Source: CAYVMN01 sp964452575
GTDB taxonomy: Bacteria; Desulfobacterota; DSM-4660; Desulfatiglandales; Desulfatiglandaceae
DNA length: 14,750 nucleotides
Reading direction: 5' to 3'
Assembly (NCBI GenBank): GCA_964452575.1
Contig: CAYVMN010000117.1
Span: 1-14,750 of the forward strand
The position numbers and the translations under genes are program-made. The notes beneath the pieces were generated by a model. It saw only the letters and a list, made by a program, of their open reading frames with translations. It did no database searches and was not told where the DNA came from. The stretch's first letter is position 1, and the number at the start of each line of letters is the position of its first letter. Positions 1 through 5,751 of the stretch are shown here, piece by piece.

Positions 1-111
1 GCACAGGCTGTGAAGAATTTGGGTTACGTCCTTTGGAAAAAAGACCCTCGCGGTCCGTCATCTTATTCCTCAGTGTTTTCAAAGCGCTAAAGTGTTACAA
101 ATGGTTAAATA

Positions 112-129
112 GTTGAATAGTTATTCAAC
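112..129. terminator. Possible hairpin downstream of etfA
   Basis: A perfect 7-bp stem (gttgaat 112-118, attcaac 123-129) with a 4-base loop lies about 55 bases past the etfA stop codon. On the plus strand it is followed by a T-rich tract (gtttttcgttt), and on the minus strand it is preceded by an A-rich one. The stem is AT-rich and therefore weak, and on the strand that etfA would need, no clean T-run follows it. It could be a bidirectional terminator or only an AT-rich palindrome. The rest of 1-183 holds no convincing coding frame or RNA gene. Confidence 0.3.
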
Positions 130-183
130 CGTTTTTCGTTTAGGTACTTGACTAACCCTATCCTCAACTACTCATTTGGGTGA

Positions 184-1185
184 TTATGGCGTTGCCCTCT
201 CGCGGATCTCTTGGATCAACTTGGGGACGATTTTCCTGAAATCCTCCACCACTATCACATCTGAGGTCTCAAATATCTCGGCCCTAGGGTCTCTGTTTAT
301 GGTGATGATATGTTCAGACTGATCCATGCCCACGACGTGGTGCATGACGCCGGATATGGCTATGCCGATATAGAGCCGGGGCCGCACCGTCTTTCCGCTC
401 TGCCCTATCATCTGCCCTTCATCGGCCCAACCTTCATCAACAGGAGGACGGGTTGCCCCTATGGCACCCCCTAAGACCTCGGCCAGTTCCTCTACCATGC
501 TCCAGTCTTCCTTGCTGCCGATCCCCCATCCGCCTGCCACAACCACCTCGGCCTTTTGCAGAGGCAGTTCCTGGGGCTTCTCTCGCTTGACCTCCAAGAC
601 CTCGGGGCCAAGGTCCCCCTCCGGCAGATTGATGTTGATCTCCAGGATCTGTCCCTTTCTCTCCTCCGGATTGAGGGGCCTCATGGTCCCTGGCATTACT
701 GTAGCCATCTGAGGCCGATGATCAGGGCACGAGATGGTGGCAATAACACCTCCCCCCCACCCGGGAACGATCTGGAGGAGGTTTCCGTTACCGTCCAGTT
801 TGAGGTCAATACAGTGTGCGGAGAGGCCTGTCCTGAGCCTGGCGGCTACCCTGGGGGCAAGTTCAACCCCCATTGAAGTGGCCCCCATAAGGAGGATCTC
901 GGGCCCATAGTCCTTCACCATCGCCTCAATAACAAGGGAATAGGGGAGGGTTCGATAGGCGCCTAGCCTGGGATCATCAGCGAGAAGCACGGCGTCAGCC
1001 CCATGATTGAAAAGGATTTGGGAAAGGGCCCTTATGTTGTCACCCAGGAGTATTGCCGTAACCTTACCTTTTCTCTGATCAGCAAGATCGCGGGCCTTGC
1101 CGAGGAGCTCCAGAGCCACCTCCTGGAGTTCGCCGTTGCGCTGTTCTGCAAATACCCAGATACCGTTATGATGTTCTGTGTTCAT
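184..1185 (-). CDS. etfA: Electron transfer flavoprotein, alpha subunit
   Basis: This 333-residue protein is the FAD-binding subunit of ETF, a cytoplasmic heterodimer that takes electrons from acyl-CoA dehydrogenases. The N-terminal half is the ETF adenine-nucleotide-binding-like domain. The C-terminal FAD domain carries the family signatures in order: GGWG (218-221), TRPPVDEG (245-252), GQSGK (261-265), ISGVMHH (277-283) and INRD (296-299). The Arg of the usual S/T-R motif and the conserved His (283) are kept. The usual GGRG is GGWG and GQTGK is GQSGK, so it is not the mitochondrial-type housekeeping sequence. The length is normal. It starts 18 bases after etfB, so the two are surely co-transcribed. 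The Shine-Dalgarno before the ATG is poor (purine-rich, no GGAG), which suggests coupling to etfB translation. No iron-sulfur ETF:quinone oxidoreductase gene is visible nearby. Confidence 0.95.
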   Translation of the reverse strand: MNTEHHNGIWVFAEQRNGELQEVALELLGKARDLADQRKGKVTAILLGDNIRALSQILFNHGADAVLLADDPRLGAYRTLPYSLVIEAMVKDYGPEILLMGATSMGVELAPRVAARLRTGLSAHCIDLKLDGNGNLLQIVPGWGGGVIATISCPDHRPQMATVMPGTMRPLNPEERKGQILEININLPEGDLGPEVLEVKREKPQELPLQKAEVVVAGGWGIGSKEDWSMVEELAEVLGGAIGATRPPVDEGWADEGQMIGQSGKTVRPRLYIGIAISGVMHHVVGMDQSEHIITINRDPRAEIFETSDVIVVEDFRKIVPKLIQEIRERATP

Positions 1186-1203
1186 GAAGGTATCTTTCTT
1201 TCT

Positions 1204-2001
1204 CTAAATAATGCCGTACTGGTGAATTCTCTCTACAAGCTTACGTACGATATCCTCTGGAGGGCCTTCAAGCCGCTCCTTTGCCCTTTTGAACTTTCGC
1301 AGTTCAAGGCCCGCCATCTTGGTGGGGGATCCGTCGAGGCCGATAAGGCCTGCATCTATTTTTAACTCAGCATTGGAAAGGACCTTGATCTCTTTCGATT
1401 CAGCAGCCAGGATGCCGGCAAAGGGGGTGTACCTGGGTTTGTTTAGTTCCTTACGCACGGATATGACTATGGGGACATGGGCCTTGAGCCTTACATGGCC
1501 GTGCTCGATCTTCTGGGTCACGACCAAGGTGTCACCTTTTTTCCAATCCAGGGCAGTCACGTGCATTACGTTGGGGAGATCCAGGAGTTCCGCCAGTTGG
1601 GAACATACCTGGGACGTGGACCCGTCAAGGGTCATGTTGCCGCAAAGCACTAAGTGGAATGCCCCTATCCACCTGCATCCGGCTGCAAGGATATGCGCTG
1701 TCGCCAGGGTATCAGAACCTGCAAACGCCGGGTCGGATAACAGTATGGCCCTGTCGGCACCCATGGCCAGCCCTTCCCTTAGGATTGGGATGGTGAAAGG
1801 TGGTGCCATGGAAAGCAGGACCACCTCCCCGCCACGGGAATCCCGAACGCAGAGGGCTGCCTCCAGGGCATGTTTATCCAATGGATTGATGATGCTCGGA
1901 ATCCCTTCCCGCCTCAGGGTCCGGGTTTCAGGGTTCATGGAGACCTTGTCCCAGTGTCGAGGATCCGGCACCGGCTTGACACAGACGATTATTCTCTTCA
2001 T
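1204..2001 (-). CDS. etfB: Electron transfer flavoprotein, beta subunit
   Basis: This 265-residue protein is the partner of the alpha subunit encoded just downstream. I place the start at the ATG at 2001 because MKRIIVCVKPVPDP is the canonical ETF-beta beginning; the open frame extends ten codons further to a TTG at 2031 without a better ribosome site. The ETF-beta fold motifs are present: FAGSDTLATA (93-102), DGSTSQV (126-132) lining the nucleotide pocket, and GLDGSPTKM (221-229). FAGSDTLATA resembles the beta subunits of bifurcating or anaerobic ETFs (Acidaminococcus and CarD-like) more than the mitochondrial type, whose pocket motif reads close to AIDDD. By family knowledge the second nucleotide would then be FAD rather than AMP, but this cannot be decided here. 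The acyl-CoA dehydrogenase encoded upstream on the same strand is the natural partner, although a 343-base repeat-filled gap separates them. Confidence 0.94.
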   Translation of the reverse strand: MKRIIVCVKPVPDPRHWDKVSMNPETRTLRREGIPSIINPLDKHALEAALCVRDSRGGEVVLLSMAPPFTIPILREGLAMGADRAILLSDPAFAGSDTLATAHILAAGCRWIGAFHLVLCGNMTLDGSTSQVCSQLAELLDLPNVMHVTALDWKKGDTLVVTQKIEHGHVRLKAHVPIVISVRKELNKPRYTPFAGILAAESKEIKVLSNAELKIDAGLIGLDGSPTKMAGLELRKFKRAKERLEGPPEDIVRKLVERIHQYGII

Positions 2002-2072
2002 ACATCTGCCTAAACCAGGCCTATGCCGCAACCGAAATAGTGTCCAGTGGGCACATTTCAGAGGCGCCTGTC

Positions 2073-2296
2073 TTTAAATTCCAAATCTCAAGCACCAAAT
2101 TGTCCTTCGGACTCCCCACCTACCGGTGGGTCCCCAGTTTTCCAAACAAATTCCAAATCCCAGAAACCAAACACAAAACACCACACCCTGAACCTCTGAA
2201 CCTTTGAATCTCTCAACCCCTATATCTGTTTGTTATTTCGAATTTTTGTCATTGGAATTTACTTGTTATTTGAGATTTGTAACTTGGAGTTTCCCC
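2073..2296. repeat. Mosaic of G-poor intergenic words, both orientations
   Basis: The spacer between the acyl-CoA dehydrogenase and etfB (2002-2344) has no supportable gene. It is built from short recurring words. The plus-orientation words are aaattccaaatctcaa (2076-2091) and aaacaaattccaa (2144-2156). A degenerate tandem 8-mer (tgaacctc-like, four units, 2189-2220) follows. The segment 2248-2278 matches the reverse complement of 5271-5301 at 28 of 31 positions. The segment 2081-2098 matches the reverse complement of 5664-5681 at 16 of 18. The same words therefore occur in this window's second large spacer in the other orientation. They are probably a dispersed non-coding repeat family. Promoter or terminator roles are not evident. 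Confidence 0.7.
2115..2130. repeat. GC-rich palindromic hairpin inside the repeat spacer
   Basis: A perfect 6-bp stem, cccacc-tacc-ggtggg, sits in the otherwise AT-rich spacer upstream of etfB. It lies between two blocks of 'aaattccaa' words. No T-run follows on either strand, so it is not a standard intrinsic terminator. It resembles a REP-type palindrome. Confidence 0.5.
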
Positions 2297-2344
2297 AACA
2301 AATATCTTCGCTTCTTGCATAGAAGTTGCAAACTAAGACTCCAA

Positions 2345-3490
2345 TTACTTCTTGAACGGTGCCAGCGCCGCCCTTGCAAGGACGACCTTTGCAATCTCTG
2401 CAGTGCCCCCTGCCGGGACAGTAACCATGGCATCCCTTAGCAATCGCTGGACCGCATACTCCCTCATAATACCGTAGGAGCCGTGAATTTCTATTGCCTT
2501 TTTGGCGGCATTTACCGCTGCTTCACAGGTATAGTATTTGGCTAGGGCACCTTCGTTGTCACAGCGCATGCCATTGTCTTTGAGCCATGAGGCCCGGTAG
2601 CAAAGCAGACGGCAGATTTCCAGCTGAGAATAGATCTCGGCCATATAAAATTGGATGGCCTGAAGGGCACTGATCGGTTTGCCATAGAGCACGCGTTCGT
2701 TGGCGAATTTGCCAGCCTCCTCATAGACGGCGGTCAATATGCCCAGGGCCGTGGCCGCCATGCCGGTTCGCCCTGTCTCGCTGATGGTCTTGATGGCCAC
2801 TGCCAGTCCGCCTCCCTCCTGACCCAGCAAATTCTCCTTTGGAACCTCACAGTTATCAAATGCCAGCTCGCCTGTGTTGGCTCCCCTGAGCCCAAACTTG
2901 TTCTCCTTTCGCCCCAGCTTTGCACCCGGCGCATCCTTGTCAACAATAAAGGCGCTCAATCCCTTGGCTCCCTCTGCAGTTCGCGCAATGACCACCCAAT
3001 AATCAGAGGTGTGGGAATTGGTAATAAAGCATTTTCTTCCATTCAGGATGTATTTGTCCCCCTTCAATTCGGCCGAGGTCTTCATTCCAATCACGTCAGA
3101 TCCGCCACTTGGCTCTGTGACCGCCACACAGCCCATGGTCTCTCCCTTTGCCAGGGGAGCCAGGTATTTTTTCTTCTGTTCATCTGTGCCAAAATCATTT
3201 ATTACTGCACAGCCCATGTGATGCACCTGGAGCGCCATCGGCATTGCCCCACAGACCCTGCCGAGTTCTTCCAGTACAATCGTCCGAGCCACATATCCAA
3301 GCCCCACACCACCATAATCGGGTGGGGTAATTACCCCGGTAATTCCCACCTCAGCCATGGGCTTCAGGAGTTCGGTCGGGAAATCTCCTGTCTTCTCCAT
3401 GGCCTCCATCTTGGGTGGGACCTCATTTTCAGCAAATTCCCTTACAGCCTTTCGCAGCATCTCTTCTCTTTCAGAAAACTTGAAATCCAT
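2345..3490 (-). CDS. Acyl-CoA dehydrogenase, unusual active site
   Basis: This 381-residue protein has the usual length and order of the four-domain acyl-CoA dehydrogenase family: N-terminal helical domain, beta domain with CVAVTEPSGGSD (121-132) and FITNSHTSDYW (155-165) that bind FAD, and C-terminal helical bundle with ERVLYGKPI (265-273) and IHGSYGIMREY (335-345). It would introduce a 2,3 double bond into an acyl-CoA and pass electrons to ETF. The start is the ATG at 3490, with a strong AAGGAGG site about 8 bases upstream. The catalytic Glu of medium- and short-chain enzymes (the YEGT motif) aligns with Gly361 (PAGGTAEI). The alternative Glu of isovaleryl-CoA or long-chain enzymes, just before the conserved Arg241, aligns with Gly240. 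The base is therefore uncertain, and Glu238 or His90/His91 are candidates. The substrate cannot be named. It precedes etfBA on the same strand. Confidence 0.93.
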   Translation of the reverse strand: MDFKFSEREEMLRKAVREFAENEVPPKMEAMEKTGDFPTELLKPMAEVGITGVITPPDYGGVGLGYVARTIVLEELGRVCGAMPMALQVHHMGCAVINDFGTDEQKKKYLAPLAKGETMGCVAVTEPSGGSDVIGMKTSAELKGDKYILNGRKCFITNSHTSDYWVVIARTAEGAKGLSAFIVDKDAPGAKLGRKENKFGLRGANTGELAFDNCEVPKENLLGQEGGGLAVAIKTISETGRTGMAATALGILTAVYEEAGKFANERVLYGKPISALQAIQFYMAEIYSQLEICRLLCYRASWLKDNGMRCDNEGALAKYYTCEAAVNAAKKAIEIHGSYGIMREYAVQRLLRDAMVTVPAGGTAEIAKVVLARAALAPFKK

Positions 3491-3854
3491 GACATCTTCC
3501 TCCTTATTCGGTGTTTAAATCAGAGACAGATTACCTCTGTCCTCGGTGCTTGCAGCGCCCAATATGTCATTAACGGGGGTACCTTGGAAGCCATTTTGGA
3601 GAGAATCGCCTTAGGGGCCTGGAAACTTGCCCCCCATCTTGGTCCTTATAATGGATCAGTTATGAGAAGGCAAACCTTTTCTGGGTGTGGGTCACTTCAA
3701 AAGGCTATTCTTGAATTGAACCACCGAATCGTTAGACGTGAACGGAAGCCACTCCGGCCTTGACTATGTCAGACACTATCTATAAGGTATGAAAGGCTCT
3801 TGGAGCCAGTAAGGCCTTGAAACCGGAGAGGAAACACAAGGAGGAGCCGAAGCC
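3491..3854. other. Divergent spacer with candidate plus-strand promoters
   Basis: This 364-base region separates the minus-strand dehydrogenase from the plus-strand response regulator, so it should carry promoters in both directions. A perfect -10 hexamer TATAAT lies at 3647-3652 on the plus strand, but its -35 partner (TTGCCC, 3627-3632) is only 14 bases away. Closer to the regulator gene, TTGACT (3760-3765) and TATAAG (3781-3786) are separated by 15 bases, a slightly short spacing. An open plus-strand frame crosses to 3763, but it is mainly the antisense shadow of the dehydrogenase and has no credible start. No gene, terminator or repeat is otherwise apparent. Confidence 0.35.
3526..3540. 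promoter_or_regulatory. Candidate operator upstream of the acyl-CoA dehydrogenase
   Basis: The 15-base word acagattacctctgt has perfect 5-bp inverted arms (acaga and tctgt) separated by 5 bases. It lies 36-50 bases upstream of the dehydrogenase ATG, where a repressor such as a TetR- or GntR-family protein could act. No regulator gene for it is in the window, and I see no second copy before the other genes. A chance palindrome of this size is possible. Confidence 0.25.
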
Positions 3855-4379
3855 ATGGCAGACGCTGATATCCTGAGAGGAAAAAAGATACTTGCGGTAG
3901 ATGATGAACCTGACATCCTGGAGACCCTTGAAGAGATCCTCGAACAGTGTGATGTTGAGACCACTACCAAATTTGAATCCGCCAAGGAGCTCCTTGAGAG
4001 CAAGACGTATGATGCGGTCATACTGGATATCATGGGGATAAGGGGATTTGATCTCTTGGATATTGCAGTAATGAGAAAGATCCCTGCCCTGATGCTCACG
4101 GCCCATGGTCTGAACGTCGATAATCTGGTGGGTTCAATCAAGCTGGGGGCCAAATCCTATATTCCCAAAGACAAGATCGGCGAGATAGACATCTATCTCA
4201 AGGAGATATTTCTGGCAAAGGAGAAGGGTATTGAGAAGTCGGGGAACTGGTTTGCCCGTTTGAGTTCCTTCTTTGATGAACGGTTCGGTCACGGGTGGAA
4301 GAACAAGGATAAGAAGTTCTGGGAGGAATTCGATGAGACCTACAAGGTTTCAAAGGATGAGCTTGAGAAGATCATGTAA
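3855..4379 (+). CDS. Response regulator receiver protein with novel C-terminal tail
   Basis: This 174-residue protein has a single receiver (CheY-like) domain at about 10-120 and no recognisable DNA-binding or enzymatic output domain. The phosphorylation site is intact: acidic D16-D17, phospho-acceptor D58 in LDIMGIRG, T82 and K105. The remaining 55 or so residues form a charged, aromatic-rich tail (NWFARLSSFFDERFGHGW, then KFWEEF) that I cannot assign to a family. It may be a protein-interaction helix pair. The start is the ATG at 3855 with AAGGAGG about 10 bases upstream. It precedes the crotonase by 82 bases on the same strand, and an operon is plausible. A histidine kinase is not in the window. 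With no DNA-binding domain it would act by protein contact, perhaps sensing or tuning acyl-CoA metabolism, which is inference from position only. Confidence 0.9.
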   Translation: MADADILRGKKILAVDDEPDILETLEEILEQCDVETTTKFESAKELLESKTYDAVILDIMGIRGFDLLDIAVMRKIPALMLTAHGLNVDNLVGSIKLGAKSYIPKDKIGEIDIYLKEIFLAKEKGIEKSGNWFARLSSFFDERFGHGWKNKDKKFWEEFDETYKVSKDELEKIM

Positions 4380-4461
4380 GGCTCTGGTGGTCCTTGAACG
4401 GGGGCTTCAAGAGGATAGGGCAGTGGGGGAGGGAATGGATCAAGTGTGAGAGGAGAACAGG

Positions 4462-5232
4462 ATGCTTGTCTTAACGGAGAAAAAGGGTCCGGTGACGACG
4501 ATTATCATAAATCGGCCTGAGGTGCGGAATGCGGTTGATAGGCCCACAGCAGGGGAATTGGCAGAGGCATTCCGCAGGTTTGAGGCAGATGAAGAGGCCC
4601 GGGTTGCTGTTCTTACTGGAGCAGGCGGGTGCTTCTGTGCGGGCGCGAATCTAAAAGGTCTTGCCGATGGCCGTGCCAACCGCCTGGAAGAAGAGGGCGA
4701 TGGCCCGATGGGGCCAACCCGCATGTGGCTGGATAAGCCGGTCATAGCAGCCGTGGCAGGTTACGCAGTGGCCGGCGGCCTTGAACTTGCGCTCTGGTGT
4801 GACATGCGAGTGGTGGAAAGGGATGCCATTTTCGGGGTCTTCTGCAGGCGATGGGGTGTGCCTTTAATCGATGGGGGTACTATCCGGCTCAGCCGGCTCA
4901 TCGGCCAATCCCACGCCCTGGATATGATCCTCACCGGCCGGCCTGTAGGGTCTGAGGAGGCCTTGCGTATGGGGCTTGCGAATCGGGTGGTAGATACAGG
5001 TACTTCGCTGACAGAGGCCTGGAAATTGGCAGAACAGATCTCACGTTTCCCCCAGCGGTGCATGTTGAGCGATCGTCGTTCCCTATACGAGCAGTGGGAG
5101 CTCTCTTCCCAAGCGGCCTTGCGAAATGAATTCCGTTTGGGCATGAGTACGGTTTTGAGTGGTGAGACCCTTGAGGGCGCCAGTCGATTTATAAAGGGTG
5201 CAGGCCGGCACGGAACATTCGATCAACAATAG
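4462..5232 (+). CDS. Enoyl-CoA hydratase/isomerase (crotonase) family protein
   Basis: This 256-residue crotonase-fold protein has typical family length. The first oxyanion-hole segment is GAGGCFCAGANLKGL (53-67) and the second is GYAVAGGLELALWCD (100-114). Of the two catalytic glutamates of classical hydratases, the GGGxEL one is present (E108), but the one in the P-E motif is replaced by Leu135 (RRWGVPLIDGGT, 129-140). This 'CRRWGVPLIDGG' pattern recurs, from memory, in a widespread crotonase subfamily annotated only generally. Hydratase activity should therefore not be assumed; isomerase, hydrolase or another thioester reaction is possible. The ATG at 4462 has AGGAG 6 bases upstream. The gene stands 82 bases after the response regulator, and the dehydrogenase and ETF genes lie across the divergent spacer, fitting an acyl-CoA degradation locus. 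Confidence 0.9.
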   Translation: MLVLTEKKGPVTTIIINRPEVRNAVDRPTAGELAEAFRRFEADEEARVAVLTGAGGCFCAGANLKGLADGRANRLEEEGDGPMGPTRMWLDKPVIAAVAGYAVAGGLELALWCDMRVVERDAIFGVFCRRWGVPLIDGGTIRLSRLIGQSHALDMILTGRPVGSEEALRMGLANRVVDTGTSLTEAWKLAEQISRFPQRCMLSDRRSLYEQWELSSQAALRNEFRLGMSTVLSGETLEGASRFIKGAGRHGTFDQQ

Positions 5233-5260
5233 GCGTATCTGTTCACGGGGTAGTGGAAAC

Positions 5261-5321
5261 CCCAAATCCTAAATCACAAATAACAAACAAATTCCAATGA
5301 CCAAAATCTCAAATTCCAAAC
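5261..5321. repeat. G-poor mosaic repeat, inverted relative to the copy near etfB
   Basis: Directly after the crotonase stop comes a run almost devoid of G on the plus strand, made of words such as aaatcacaaataacaaac and aaattccaatgaccaaaatc. The part 5271-5301 is the reverse complement of 2248-2278 with 3 mismatches in 31, and aaacaaattccaa (5285-5297) is a direct copy of 2144-2156. It does not encode a protein. It looks like a member of a dispersed intergenic repeat family. Confidence 0.7.
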
Positions 5322-5332
5322 ATACATTCTTC

Positions 5333-5541
5333 GGGGGTCTCTTTTCAGAGATCTGCACAACCCGGCCCCACTCCCGGGCAACGGCAGCTTAGCTCTAAAA
5401 TTTTTCCCCCTTAGAGCCCCTCAGGGTACCGCCGCTTGAACGGTCCCCCTTGCTGCCTTTACCAGAGAGAGTTTTCACCCTTGGGGGCTGCGGACGGAAG
5501 CAACACCCTTTTTTGGTGTAGCTCCCTGAGAAGAGACCCCC
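5333..5541. mobile_element. Candidate MITE-like element with 19-base terminal inverted repeats
   Basis: The left end gggggtctcttttcagaga (5333-5351) and right end tccctgagaagagaccccc (5523-5541) pair at 17 of 19 positions and enclose about 170 bases of non-coding, strongly structured sequence. This is the architecture of a miniature inverted-repeat element. No transposase lies inside and no target-site duplication is evident at the flanks. It is not matched to any named family. A non-mobile structured RNA or an attenuator ahead of the methyltransferase gene is the alternative. Confidence 0.4.
5383..5457. other. Nested stems suggesting a three-way-junction fold
   Basis: A closing stem ggcagc (5383-5388) with gctgcc (5452-5457) encloses two hairpins. 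The first is gctctaa (5392-5398) with ttagagc (5411-5417), a perfect 7-bp stem. The second is ggtaccg (5425-5431) with cggtccc (5441-5447), 6 of 7 pairs. A third small hairpin, acacc-cttttt-ggtgt, is at 5503-5519. Together they could form a compact RNA or DNA structure on either strand. I recognise no known riboswitch; in particular the conserved boxes of a cobalamin riboswitch are missing. Confidence 0.35.
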
Positions 5542-5634
5542 CGGCTCCCGTTTCAAGGGGCTAACAATGATACGAAATTTGAAATTAGAAGACGAAGCAG
5601 TAGGTGAATCCGCTCCAATTTCGAATATCTTTAC

Positions 5635-5681
5635 GCGGGAATACCCCGCCGGCAAGAGCGAACTTGGTGCTTGTAATTTGG
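5635..5681. repeat. Short hairpin and further repeat word before the methyltransferase
   Basis: The hairpin gcggg-aatac-cccgc (5635-5649) is followed by ttggtgcttgtaatttgg (5664-5681), which matches the reverse complement of 2081-2098 at 16 of 18 positions. The spacer 5542-5751 also contains aaatttgaaatt-type words. A TATACA at 5733-5738 could be a -10 hexamer for the downstream gene but has no good -35 partner. I see no gene in this stretch. Confidence 0.45.
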
Positions 5682-5751
5682 GGTCTTAGAGACTCTGTGA
5701 ACGGTTACCGGTAGGCTTTCGTGAATAATAACTATACAGACGGGGGCTCCG

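Noticed and set aside
1003..1365. Plus-strand frame across the etfA/etfB junction
   Set aside because: It is antisense to two well-supported ETF genes and has no domain or ribosome site.
2002..2031. Ten-codon N-terminal extension of etfB to a TTG
   Set aside because: The ATG at 2001 gives the canonical ETF-beta N-terminus, and the extension has no ribosome site or family match.
2651..3763. Long plus-strand open frame (370 codons) antisense to the acyl-CoA dehydrogenase
   Set aside because: Most of it mirrors a clear dehydrogenase on the other strand, it lacks a ribosome site and recognisable domains, and the part beyond the gene (3491-3763) shows no family signature.
4393..4411. Hairpin cttgaa-cgggggc-ttcaag after the response regulator
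   Set aside because: The stem is only 6 bp and no T-run follows, so it does not support a terminator between the regulator and the crotonase.
5395..5655. Minus-strand 86-codon frame in the structured spacer
   Set aside because: It starts at a TTG with no ribosome site, has a low-complexity Gly/Ser/Lys-rich composition, and spans the inverted repeats and repeat words, so it is probably spurious.
5233..5751. Cobalamin riboswitch upstream of the corrinoid methyltransferase genes
   Set aside because: The expected conserved boxes (GCCACTG-type and AGTCAGGA-type) are not found on either strand of the spacer.
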